This document shows, piece after piece, positions 11,651 to 22,721 of a DNA stretch of 64,000 nt; position 1 is the stretch's first letter; every line of letters begins with the position of its first letter. The stretch is from assembly GCF_001625215.2 (NCBI RefSeq), contig NC_030383.2, positions 5,096,779 through 5,160,778 on the forward strand, given 5' to 3'. Under the pieces are notes generated by a model that did no database searches, was not told where the DNA came from, and was given only the letters and a program-made list of their open reading frames with translations. The stretch comes from Daucus carota subsp. sativus. Its lineage: Eukaryota; Streptophyta; Magnoliopsida; Apiales; Apiaceae. The position numbers and the translations under genes were made by a program.

Positions 11651-12569
11651 CTAAGATTTTGATTGCCTCCCAACATGAGCATCCAAGTAAGCCATTGCAA
11701 CTGCAGCATGGAGAGCTGCTCCAATGGGAAGTACATCCTCGTCTATAATCAAGCGAGGCGTGTGCAGACCACCAGATTTTAAGGTTTCATTCTGTATCCC
11801 GATGTCAAAAAAGGCACCTGCCATCTTCTGGGTATAGAAGCTGAAATCTTCTGCCCCCATACTCCCTGTAACCAGATGCACATTGGTTTCTCCAAGCAAA
11901 TGTTCTCCGACACTCTTTGCATGTTCATACATCTGTTCGTCATTAACTGTCACCGGATAAGGCCTCATTGTTTCCAACATGAAGTCCACAACAGCAGTAC
12001 ACTGATGCACAGAGGCTTGCATCTCTATAATCTGTCGGGAACAAGTTTATATTAGTACTACCTAAACACATATAACGCGATCATGGGTGCCTAGCTAGGA
12101 ATTGCTCAACCAGAACTTGATAGACCAAACAATATTAATTATAGCCCATGTTTATCTCTCCTACTCTTGCTATATTTTTTAGTATGAAGAATTAGATTGA
12201 AGAAATATTTAGTCTTGATGTCGGATATGTAATTTCAGAACTGTTGCTAAAATGATTCGTACCGGCTTCTTTCTTTTTCTTTTTATGGCTAGGATTGAAG
12301 TATGGAACTGTTGTAAATCTGGAGTACACATTTTATTTATTACATGTACTGTGTCTTTCTAGTTTTCAAAGAATTACCTCTCTGATTCTTAGCTGAGCAT
12401 AGGCAAAACCATCAGTACTCATGCTTCGATATGTTCCTCCAAATTTCACAATCTCCGGTATCACATTTCCTGCTTGACCACCATCAATGAACCCAACAGA
12501 GACCACCTATATGCAAAATAAAAATCAGTACCGTTAGACTTAGTCAACAAAGCAAGATATTAGTAAGTT

Positions 12570-12607
<38 letters not shown>

Positions 12608-14320
12608 ATTCACGGAATGTATTGCTATCTGCTATGAAAGGATAGATACCATGGCCTCCAATGGATCAGTTTGGCGAGAGACTATCTGTTGAAGTGCAAG
12701 GATAGCCATAGATGCAGCCAGAACTGGATCTTTAGTTCTGTGGGGGCTTGCTGCATGCCCACCTTCTCCTCTAATACTGGCTATGAACCTGCCGGCGCCG
12801 GCCAAAAACGGACCGGGCCTGGAACCAATTGTGCCAGTAGGCATGGATGGGTCAATATGTAAGCCAAAAATTGCCTGAGACCCATCTAAAGCACCTTCTT
12901 TTATCATATGGTAAGCTCCACCACGGCCCTCTTCAGCAGGTTGAAATACCAGTTTCACCGAGCCCTTAAATAATTTATGAGCAATAAAACTTACCGAAAA
13001 TCATCCAAGTGTCAAATGATTATATAATAATGTTTACCTTTAATTTATCTTGTTTGAGTTGGAGCAACTTGGCTGCACCTAGCAACATTGTTGTGTGAGC
13101 ATCATGCCCACAAGCATGCATTCTGCCATCAATTTTACTCTTATGCTCCCACTCAACTAATTCCTGGACTTGTCAACAAAAACAAAAACAACTAATTCCT
13201 GGAGTAAATGTAAGATTTGTTTTATAAAACTAACAAGAAACAATTGGACTAAAAAAGAAACAGAAATGCAGACCCTTTTCAATTTCACAAGAGTAAAAAA
13301 AATTTTAAAATTGCCGGCATTATCACATGACTGAAACTAGGAAGAAGAGAGAAGATGCATGATCTTCTTATTATTTGTTAATAATCATATTCCTCCACTA
13401 CTAAAGCACAACTAACATTAACCACATAGACATGCTATACTCTCTTTCACAAGATTCCTCTTTAATATGTACGTTACAATGAATTTGGAGATTAGAAAGG
13501 ATCGATCTTGATAAGTTATGGTTTATGAGTACAATTCTCAGTAAAAGGTAAACTATCCAGAGCTTAGGCACGATCCACTCTGTTACCCACCTCAAACCCT
13601 GGGTAAGAGGAACACCAAAATCAACCAATCTCCACTGCCATCCTCATAATCAAGACCTTGGCATAATGTGACTTCAAAGACTGGAAACTGACAAAATGAC
13701 AATGGACCCAATTGACCTAAGCAAGCTTTTTACCAAACGGCCATACTTTTCTTTTATCATCATGCTTTCTAATTTTTCTAGCATTTCATAAGTATTAGTA
13801 ATTGTGTTGATTAACATGCATCGAAAGCATTGGCTTACTGCTTACACCCCAGTGTCTTCCCCTTATACATGTGAAGTCACGACTCACGAACATGTATGCA
13901 TATTTATTTTGTAGAGAAGAAGACCTGAATAGGAAGAGCATCCATGTCAGCTCGAAGAGAGAAGATAGGGGGTTTCCCAGAGCCTATAGAAGCAACCACT
14001 CCCGTTTTGGCCACTGGCCAGGTGTATTGAATTCCAAGAGAATCAAGTTCTGATCTGATTAGCTGACTCGTTTTGTACTCTTCAAATGCAAGCTCTGGGT
14101 ACTCATGTATCCTCCTTCGAATCCTTTTCAACCATCCAAAGAAGTCTTCTTCTTTTGCCAGTACTAGCAATTGCTTACTCAGTAACCCAATATCCAATTC
14201 TAAACTATCCGTGTCTGCGACACCCCATGAATTGAATGTTGTGATAATCAATAGCAGCATAACCATGTAATAACCTAAAGGGAAGAATCTCTTCATGCAT
14301 ATGTGCTGCGGAAATTTCAT
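11651..14320 (-). CDS. ILR1: ILR1-like IAA-amino acid hydrolase, copy B
   Basis: Second tandem M20D auxin-conjugate hydrolase. Exons 14320-13925, 13163-13038, 12964-12650, 12506-12378 and 12031-11651 give 448 aa; exons 2-5 have exactly the same lengths as copy A (126, 315, 129, 381 nt). Visible motifs are [83 protein letters not shown] and [16 protein letters not shown]. The start could be the Met at 14320 or the second Met at 14296 ([16 protein letters not shown]), which sits directly before the hydrophobic signal segment. The C-terminus ends GRQSKS with no ER-retention tail. Sequence has diverged from copy A in the lid domain and C-terminus, so substrate preference may differ (inference). 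No damage was seen. Confidence 0.93.
12570..12608. repeat. (AC)n(AT)n microsatellite
   Basis: An uninterrupted AC run passes into an AT run inside intron 3 of the ILR1-like copy B gene. Confidence 0.95.
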
Positions 14321-15691
14321 TTGATCAACTTCTTATCAAGAATTGAGTAATTTGTGTTCACAAATACATCAGCTGGAAATGGAGGAAATTAAACACCGTT
14401 ATATGTGGAAATCTCTAATGTCAATTTAAGATAATACACATACATGCAAAGTTGCATATAACAGATGTTACAGACTGTATATTGGATATCCATCAATTCA
14501 CTGAACAGCCAATTTTTTCAGCTCTCTAAAGTCAACCCTTTTTTTGAAGTTCATATTTTTGAATGTTTAACATCATCTGATCATCAATCAACAGTAGTAA
14601 GAAGATACAGACTTGTGAGGCTTGATTTGAATCAACAATCAAGAGCTTAAGAGAACAGAACACTGTTTATGAAATTATTAGTATAAATAAAAATTTATCA
14701 TTATGTGAAAAGTACCCTCCTAAAAATCTACATTTGTAACTTAGTTTCCTTCCACAATTCAGAAACTAAAAAATGCAATATGGCACAACTTCAGTAAAAT
14801 TCTGGTTTTGCCTCCGAATATATGATAAACCAGACACCTTCATATTCTAATAAACACACAATATAGCAACTAGAACTAAAAAACCAAAACATCACGAGAA
14901 TATATCCATAGCGGGAAGATATACTAATATACCAGAAGGCTTTTGCTCAACAAATCAGGCCACCCTTGATCCGGTGATGTTGGTCAATTGGCTGCTGCTT
15001 ATTAGAAAGTACAGTATCAGAAACCAACCCAGCAGAGGATATTAACAGATATACAATATATTTATTATTACAATGTAGAAGAAAATATATTAGGTGAGAT
15101 GTATTATACGATTATAGTAACTGGTCATCACTTATGGTTTTGTTGTCACGTACACACGTTGACATTGATAGTTTGTTCTGTTGTGAAATATTAAGAGGGT
15201 TAAATCACATCACATCTTTTGTTATCTCATCAACCTGCCGGACTCTGCTTATTCTAAAAAAAAAAAAAAAAAACCCTACTGCACATTAAAATATATGATA
15301 TCTCCTATAGTCGGACTCAACTAAATATATAATTTATTATTATTATTAACTAATTGAGATTTTATTGCACAAGAATTGAACCATTGATTTCGACTAATTT
15401 TATCCAACTCAATTACAGATGTTCCACCATGTAGCAGATAAACAAGGGACTCCTCTCTTTTTGATAAATTTAGCAGCTATAGTTGTCGTTAATAAAACAA
15501 AGTAAAGTTAAATTAGTGGATTATAAGCCTTACTCTCAGCTAGAATTCCCTGGAAGCAAGATTATCTAATGTATCCTCTCTTTCACAATTAATCAAACAA
15601 GTGGTGTGGAAGTTAACAACATACTTATAAGCTATGAAACTACCCAAAATATATACAAACTACATACATACGCGAGATCTTGTTGGCATAC
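14321..15691. other. Intergenic, upstream of the ILR1-like pair
   Basis: AT-rich DNA with no recognisable gene. An 18-base A-run near 15255 may be an old retroposon tail. No TATA box was distinguished with confidence. Confidence 0.4.
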
Positions 15692-15797
15692 CTGAATTCA
15701 ACATATCCAGGTAACTCAAATAGCTCATGGTAGACCTTCCGACACAACACAACATGATCATGTTTCCTGGCAACCGTGTCAGGAAAGAGCGTTAGAT
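15692..15797 (-). pseudogene. Orphan exon-like fragment, family unknown
   Basis: On the minus strand a 106-nt open segment lies between an ATATAG acceptor and a CAG|GTATGC donor. It reads DLTLFPDTVARKHDH and ends with LFELPGYVEFR. The composition looks coding, in contrast to the AT-rich surroundings. I found no matching flanking exons and do not recognise the family. It may be a captured or relict exon. Confidence 0.25.
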
Positions 15798-15841
15798 CTA
15801 TATTTCAAGTGCTCGGTTCAATTTGTTTTTAAACAGTTTTT

Positions 15842-15953
15842 CTGGTGTGTGTCCATGGGCACATGTTAAGCACAAATTCTCATGAAAATGGCTTCATTTG
15901 ATTGGTAGTATTCTCATGAAAGTTAGTGATTATTGTGTGTCCATGGACACCCC
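15842..15953. mobile_element. Short MITE, GTGTCCATGG-type termini
   Basis: The termini TGGTGTGTGTCCATGG and GTGTGTCCATGGACACC are inverted copies. The core contains TTCTCATGAAA twice. A related copy lies at 53489-53663. Confidence 0.5.
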
Positions 15954-16062
15954 ATAAAAAATTCATTTTTTAAAATATCCGCGTCTCTAAACCCTTAAAA
16001 TATAGTCAAACGACCCCTGTCCTGACACACTATTAGAGAACAAGACCCAACCTAATAAAGTA

Positions 16063-16063
<1 letters not shown>

Positions 16064-16110
<47 letters not shown>
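16064..16110. repeat. (AT)n microsatellite
   Basis: About 23 uninterrupted AT dinucleotides. Confidence 0.95.
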
Positions 16111-16112
<2 letters not shown>

Positions 16113-16573
16113 ATAAATCAGAGTAAGATTATTGAAATATACCATTTTTGACCGATTTAAGTAAATTTTATCTAATGTATTCCGGTTAGCTAATGATTTT
16201 GAGACAATATATGCTCTCAAACTGTATTAAATAACAACATCTGGGTCGGTTAAAATTGATTATCTAATTTGAATGTGAAATTTGTTGAATTTTTAAGTGA
16301 ATGATTCGATGATATTGACGGGTATTACTTAACTATATTCTAAAATAATATGTTATTCATATTTGAAATTATTATGAATAGTAAAATATATAATTTAAAT
16401 ATGATAACAAGTAGGTAATATAGATTTTTTTAAGATTTCTTATGTTCAACGAATATAGTCAGACAACAATGGTAGGTTGACTATACTTATACAAGAAAAT
16501 ATAAAATTTAAACTAAGTTTGTTTACGTACGTAACATAATTTTTATATTTTCTCTTTGTAATATTATATATTA

Positions 16574-16871
16574 CTCCCTCCGTTTCAAATTACATGTTCA
16601 CTTTAAAAAAATCGCATAGTTTAAAAAAAGTGGATGTGAGAAAAAAGTGGTGCATTAGGTCATTAATTGAACATAATATGTGGTGTATGGTTGATCTTGG
16701 AAATATAAATTAGTAATATGTGAAGGAGAGTTGATCTTGGAAATATAAATTAGTAATATGTGAAGGAGAGTTGATCTTGGAAATATAAATTTACATTGAA
16801 AGTTGAAGTGGACAAAAATTTTGAAACAATTTTTTTTTCTAAAGTGGACATGTATTTTGAAACGGAGGGAG
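16574..16871. mobile_element. Stowaway-type MITE
   Basis: Inverted ends CTCCCTCCGTTTCA and TGAAACGGAGGGAG are bounded by TA on both sides (Tc1/mariner-type duplication). The core contains a roughly 40-bp unit (GTTGATCTTGGAAATATAAA...) about three times in tandem. Relatives: 35355-35605 and a worn copy at 23340-23655. Confidence 0.9.
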
Positions 16872-17008
16872 TAATAATTTTTAGCCGAAGTTAAAATCTG
16901 CCATCAGAGGAGAGAAAGAGAATCGTAGGACGAGAAGCAGCAATGTTTTAAATTCTTACAACTGTAAATATGACTTATGTTATGGAGTTACAATTACTAG
17001 CCAGTGCT

Positions 17009-17662
17009 TCTTTTTTTTTTGAAGAAAAGAAAATAATTCATTAAATAATAGCCATACGGCATCTACAAGAATGATCGAATCGAACAAACATAGAAAAAAT
17101 TAACATGTCTGTCTTCATAGCCAAGATGAGACAAATAAGCGATGTTGAAATTGACGATGGTACATGTATAGATCGTTGCTCTGTGTTCACCATCTTTTTC
17201 AAAAACTCCGTTTGAGCTATCAACCACAAATGCAATTCCCGAAAGCTTTTATCGATGAATCCAAACCAACTCTCACAAAAGAGGAGAGAAAATCACACAC
17301 TCTCACCAGGGAGAGAAATCAAACTATAATTAAAATAAACTAGAGAAAATCCAACTAAAAACTAAAGCAATTAGATCTGCACCACGACACGTAAAAGATA
17401 ATCGATCCACCCACAAATCCAAAAAACCCTCTGGAAGCGAATAAGAACGAAAATCGAAAGTTCCGGTGATATAGATCTAAGAAACTTTCCCTCTTGAAGA
17501 AGGAGATTTATTATGAAAATCAATGGAAGAAGCAAGAACAATAGAATTAGCAATCAAACGGAAAGTTTTGGGGCTTTCCAACGGAAAATCGATGGAAGCC
17601 CCGTCGAGAATGAAACGAGGGAGGCGGCTAGAGAGAAGAGAGAAAAAGAAATTTATTAATTT
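17009..17662 (-). mobile_element. PolyA-tailed retroposon, non-LTR type
   Basis: A T-run at 17011-17021 is the polyA tail on the minus strand. The insert is flanked by a 17-bp near-perfect duplication, AATTACTAGCCAGTGCT at 16992-17008 and AATTACCAGCCATTGCT at 17663-17679 (2 mismatches). Read on the minus strand the body looks like a 5' leader and intron-like region of a transcript (CT-rich start, long T-rich middle) with only short open frames. It has no RT domain, so it is either a truncated LINE, a LINE-mobilised transcript copy or a non-autonomous element. Confidence 0.65.
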
Positions 17663-17679
17663 AATTACCAGCCATTGCT

Positions 17680-19662
17680 GTTTTCAACATTAACACTTCC
17701 TGAGACCACCACGGCACATGCAGCGGCATAAAAGCAGTAAATGCACAGTTCCTGAAAAGTTCATCCAATTAAAGACAAGACCAGAAATCAACAGTTTCTT
17801 TATCACCTTCATTCTAACAGTCCTGATTGCTATATTATGAGCCACAAAATTAGATTTCTCTTGATTTCAATCTTCTCACTAGGCCTTATTCCTGAACCTA
17901 ATAGTACAAATTTCACAATCTGTAGTTTTCGTTTAATTCAAATCCAACAGAGCTTACCACACTGCGCATAGAAAAAGTGTATAGATTCTTAAACAAGTTA
18001 AATATCACATAACTCTAGAGGTTAATATGATGTTATCACGTTAATCAATTTCCATAGTGACTTTATAAAAAAAATTAATTATATATGTTATCGTTTAACA
18101 AGAAATAAAGAAACGTCAATATCCAAAACCAAACAAACAATGCCTAGTGTATCTTACTCGTCGAGTAATATTTCATTTTAGGTCAAAAATATACCTTGCC
18201 GATAATTGTCGAATCCGATATTAGAACACGTATCCACTTTTATACATTTATGAGTAAGAATCAAACAAATTCTAAAAAATAGAAACAACAATAAAGATAA
18301 AACGACCATAACCGGTAACCATCAATATGCGATGGCTTAACAGGTGTTTCCTTGTTAAGAATAATGCAATGGCGGATCTAGAACGGGGCACCATATAAAT
18401 AATGATATCATAAAAGAACATAAATTTTTTATAGAGCCAAAAATTTATCTTAATTTAAATTATTTGTTTAAAACTTCCTTTTATTTGTTTTAGTGAGATA
18501 TTTTTGACTTATAAACTATGTATTAAATAAATTAAATGATCCTTAATTTTTCAAAAATATATATATTTGTGGGATACTCAATATTATATGAGGGCATATC
18601 ATATAAAATACAACTAGCTAAAAATAAAAAATATAACAAAAATACTAATAAATATTTTTATAGCGGGGGCACGTGACCCCATAGGCCTGAACGTGCGTCC
18701 GCCTCTGGAATAATGCCGGAAGTTCTCTCATCAGGCACGAAGTCCATTCACCTTTCACTTCCAATTTGTTAATGAAGCATGAGTGAGATTCTGCGCGCAG
18801 AGCCTTTCTGGATACGATTATCAGGTGGGTAGATAAACCCGCAATCTTGTTAACCAGAAGCTTGGATTTAAAATTGCCATGTATTCTGCAATCTTGTTGT
18901 CGGTGTGCAAGTCCAGTGTCATTTTTGAGCAGCTGCTGCAACTTGCTTGCTTGGAACAAAACTGTTTGTTACAGTTGGCTAATCCAACTAACTCTTGTCC
19001 AAATATTCTGACACATAGGTGGTGTTTGGCAGGCAAATATAAGCTGACTTCTGGGCTTATAAGTTATAAGCACTTATTTGTACCGTTTGTGTAAAAAGTA
19101 GAGAAGCACTTAAAAAAAGTTAGCATTACTAGCTTTTGTTTCAGGACTTATGCTTATTTGCCAAACAGTTCAATCACTTATAAGTCTTAACCTGCTTCTG
19201 ACTTCTACTTCACTTTTTTATTTTAAGCAAAAAGCACTTATTTTAAGCTCCCCCATTTGGCCCCATAGTAATTCAAATAAGTACGAATTTTATGTACGAT
19301 AAAATCTGAGGTCTAAATCAGTTAAAAACCCCGTAGAAGTTTTCAAAAGATCCATTTTTATCAATAAATTTCTACAACACAACTATATAATCAAAAACGT
19401 TGGGATAAAACTCGGATCCGGCTCAAAGACATAAATTCTAAAGGGCCATGTATGTTTCGAGAATATCTAATTTCAATCCAAATTTAAAGACTCGATCTGC
19501 ACCTACTAATTAAAAACCATTAAGAATCTGATATAATATGACCATACCTAAGTATTGTCCATCTCTGCTCCCGTTGTCAACCATTAGTAACCATAATTAA
19601 ACTTGAGCTTTAAAGCCACCATGTTCTCTCTCTACTTGTAATATAAATTTGAGCCTTATATC
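17680..19662. other. Intergenic, with two DNA-transposon remnants
   Basis: No gene is recognised. About 18367-18710 is bounded by inverted ends AATGGCGGATCTAGA and CGTCCGCCTCTGG, which look like DNA-transposon termini. About 19013-19268 is a hAT-like MITE (TGGTGTTTGGC start, ATTTGGCCCC end, with repeated AAGCACTTATTT motifs). It is shared with copies at 37042-37300 and 37333-37528. Open frames at 18645-19094 overlap on both strands and have no family resemblance. Confidence 0.45.
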
Positions 19663-19832
19663 ATGGCATGTTCACAACTTCCTCGCCTCCCAGCTTTTCA
19701 CAACTTCTTCAAGGTACACATGACTTGTTTATTTATATATAATTCCATATTTAACTCTGAATATTTCTGTTGTCATACACACATTTTTGTGTTTGGTCTA
19801 ATCCATAGGTGAGAATTGGAAAGAAAGTCACG

Positions 19833-20183
19833 ATGAGCCGAAAAAATGGGAACGGACAAAAACTGGACTTGAAGCTGAACCTGTCACCGCCAACACGCAA
19901 CACACGGGCAGCTACACCTAGCCGTTCAACCGTGTCGCCTGCAACACCGCCAATCTCGTGTGTGTCGTCAGAGGCCAACCAAGAGGATGTTGGCGATCCC
20001 CGGGACTCGAGTAGCCCCGAAGCATCATCTTCTTCTATGGTGCTGGCAGGATGCCCCAGGTGCCTCATGTACATTATGCTGTCGGAGGAAGATCCCAGGT
20101 GCCCTAAATGTGGAAGCACCGTCTTGCTTGATGTCCTCCAAGATCATAACTCCTCTGCCACCACCAAGAATGCAGGGAACTGA
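19833..20183 (+). CDS. GIR1: GIR1-like EAR-motif transcriptional repressor
   Basis: 116 aa. The protein starts MSRKNGNGQKLDLKLNLSPP, the hallmark N-terminus of GL2-INTERACTING REPRESSOR 1/2. LDLKLNL is an LxLxL EAR motif, which recruits TOPLESS corepressors. A Ser/Thr/Pro-rich middle follows, then a conserved C-terminal module GCPRCLMYIMLSEEDPRCPKCGSTVLLD with two CxxC pairs. Family members act with GLABRA2-type HD-ZIP factors in root-hair and epidermal patterning (known for Arabidopsis, inferred here). An upstream exon (19663-19713, ending AAG|GTACAC) joins at an ATAG acceptor before 19809. It could extend the protein in frame by 25 residues, but I place the start at the conserved MSRKNG, with the intron in the 5' UTR. 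Nuclear location is expected. Confidence 0.92.
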   Translation: MSRKNGNGQKLDLKLNLSPPTRNTRAATPSRSTVSPATPPISCVSSEANQEDVGDPRDSSSPEASSSSMVLAGCPRCLMYIMLSEEDPRCPKCGSTVLLDVLQDHNSSATTKNAGN

Positions 20184-20688
20184 AATAGGCTGCTCTAGCT
20201 CTACTATTTCATGCTAGGACTGTATTATCGATATCACTTCATTTTGTAATCCTAGATATTCTACTTCTTCGCGGATGTTAATTTTTGTTTCTGACAGTAT
20301 TTGTGCTCTGTTTGCTATTGCCGCAACAACAACTTTCGGCTAAAAATCAACTGAAAATTTGTCAAACAAATCCAAAATCAGTTTTTTCAAACAACTTTCG
20401 GCTAAAAAATTATTTTTTAAAAATCACGTTACCAAATATGCTTTTCTAACTTTTGCGAAAAGTTATTACAACTGCACTGTCAAATCTTATCAAAAAAATT
20501 TTACTTTAGTATAATAATCTAATATATATAAATATCAAAAAAATTACCAAATAATTATTCAATTTCTATAACCACTTTTTCTAATCACAATAATCTTTAA
20601 CCACTCGAGGCACAAAAGTTTTCTGTATAGTGTATACATGCATATTTGGGCATGCAACACGTACAACTACAAGGCTCGAATTAATCTT
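20184..20688. other. GIR1 3' region and AT-rich spacer
   Basis: Contains the likely 3' UTR of the GIR1-like gene. A stretch with ACAACTTTCGGCTAAAAA occurs twice (about 20328 and 20392). No gene is seen. Confidence 0.4.
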
Positions 20689-21713
20689 GAGAAAAGTGCA
20701 CTTTGTGTACCTGTATTATGGCATATACAGCACTTGCAATACTAGAGTTCCAAATCCTACACCCGTGGTACTGGACTATCTAATTTTATGCAGTGAGTGT
20801 ACCACCGTCAGTTTAACACTGACGCCGTGAGATTAATTAGGGTAGCTTTGGAAATTATTATCTCTCAAAACCTCAAGAAAAACACTACTCTCTCTCTAGA
20901 AAATTAAGAGAGACACATCTCTCTCTCTCCCCCCTTACAGTGAACCATGATTTCTTGCTTACACACTGCCAGTATCTCACCCTCTCTCAAATTCTTGAAA
21001 TGAACACAATAATGCCTCTAATTCCTCTCTTCGTTCTCACTTATTTTCACATTTTTACTGCATTTGCCCACAACCTAACTTCAATTTCACATACAAAACT
21101 CAATGAACCCCCATCAAAATCTCAAATTTAACTGGCCCAGATGCTCAGATTACACGACCCCTAACTCTAATCACCGGAAAAGCTACAATTTCCAGCCCAA
21201 ACAAGACTTTCAAGTTCTGTACAAATGATGAATATAGAGTATATTTAGGCATTTGGTACGCTTCTATACCGAGCAAATCGTGAGTCTCCGACTCCGGTTG
21301 AAAATTTAGCAGCGGCGAGTTTGGTATATTCCAGTGACGAAAGTTTGGAAATTATTGATACTTCTTTGAAGTTACCGGAAAATGTTGTGCGTAGAAGTGA
21401 TAATGTGCTTAATGGTACTAATGTGAAGCTTTTAGAGCAGGGTAATTTGGTGATTTTGTCGTATAAGGGTGAAATTGTGTGGAACAGTTTTGATTATCCG
21501 GCGTCTTTTTGTCTGCTTTGGGTGTTTGTTGTTTAAATGACTTAAATAATCATGACTTAAACTATTTAATCTCACGGCGTCAGTGTTAAACTGACGGTGG
21601 TACACTCACTGCATAAAATTAGATAGTCCAGTACCTTGGGTGTAGGATTTGAAACTACAATATTGCAAGTGTTGTATAGACCATAATACATGTACACAAA
21701 GTGCACTTTTCTC
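20689..21713. mobile_element. Pack-MULE with 148-bp TIRs and 9-bp TSD
   Basis: Long, highly similar inverted repeats at 20689-20836 and 21566-21713 begin GAGAAAAGTGCACTTTGTG. They are flanked by an exact 9-bp duplication ATTAATCTT (20680-20688 and 21714-21722), diagnostic of Mutator-like elements. There is no transposase. The internal 730 bp hold a fragment of a host lectin-receptor gene (see 21001-21535), so the element is a gene-capturing Pack-MULE. The TIRs are still very alike, so the insertion appears fairly recent. Confidence 0.88.
21001..21535 (+). pseudogene. Captured G-type lectin (B-lectin) gene fragment
   Basis: The frame first reads MNTIMPLIPLFVLTYFHIF, a signal peptide, then HNLTSISHTKLNEPPSK. 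After frame breaks come YLGIWYASIPSKS and then SLEIIDTSLKLPENVV, VLNGTNVKLLEQGNLV and GEIVWNSFDYPASF. These are the N-terminal mannose-binding B-lectin motifs of S-domain receptor kinases or related PAN/lectin proteins. Several stops and frameshifts are present and the kinase half is missing. The fragment lies wholly between the MULE TIRs. A CT-rich stretch at 20890-20935 may be the captured 5' UTR. Confidence 0.75.
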
Positions 21714-22086
21714 ATTAATCTTCAATCTTGTGCAATTACAAGTAAGATTATGATCCGTTCATTCTTAGCTGTAAGGCCTGAGGTATCTGTACGAGTGTTC
21801 ATCAAAATCATGTGCCGGATACAACTCACCAAATTTAAGTCCTGCCTGAACCTGGTTCAGTGGTTGCCAGTTTTGGATTATAAATGAAAACTTGAATTGC
21901 TGAACCGGACAATTTACCAGAGGTGTAAACTGTACATACACATGCAAGAGTCCTTCCAATGAATTTTTTTACAATTTTATTTTTACCACTGATTATTCAA
22001 CCTCTCTCTAATATGTCAAAATCAAAAATAATTATTTATTTCACAAGATTATTATCGAGTTACCCGGGCTATCTAAGTTTATAAAA

Positions 22087-22639
22087 GGGTTAAATATCAA
22101 AGTGGTCACTGAAGTGGAGGTCAAATATTACTTTGCTCATTAATTTTATCAGGGTCTCATTTCAATCATTAAAGTCACAATAAATATCAATCAAGTACAT
22201 CCAAATTTTAGTTCAAGGAGTAAAAATATTATTTAGAGAGTTTGACACATTATTTTTGAATACTATCACAACCAACTAAAAGGTTATGACTTCTAGCCTT
22301 TATGACAATATATTCAGATTTTATCAATTTTATTTAGTATTTATTTGTAATTAAAATAAAAAAATATTAATATAATAAAAAATAAATAGTAAATAAAATT
22401 TAAAAAATCTAAATATATTATCATAAATAATAGAAGTCATAACCTTTTATTTGGTTTTGGTAGTATTAAAAAATAATGTGTCAAACTCTCTATATAATAT
22501 TTTTACTCCTTGAACTAAAATTTGGAGGTACTTGATTGATATTTATTGTGACTTTAATGATTGAAATGAGACCCCGATAAGATTAATGAGCAAAGTGATA
22601 TATGACCTCCACTTCAGTGATCACTTTGATATTTAACCC
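22087..22639. mobile_element. Foldback MITE with 10-bp TSD, copy 1
   Basis: Nearly the whole element is an inverted repeat starting GGGTTAAATATCAAAGTGG and ending CACTTTGATATTTAACCC. It is flanked by GTTTATAAAA on both sides (22077-22086 and 22640-22649). A second copy at 26325-26684 has a different 10-bp duplication. Long TIRs with a 9-11 bp duplication suggest a MULE-derived non-autonomous family. Confidence 0.85.
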
Positions 22640-22721
22640 GTTTATAAAAGGACTACTTTGAATAGTGAATAAGAACGTGCTAGGATTGAGAGACCATAAA
22701 AACAAATGAATGCAAGAGTAA

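Noticed and set aside
18645-19094. Overlapping frames on both strands
   Set aside because: Three frames compete over the same DNA, and none shows a domain or splice context.
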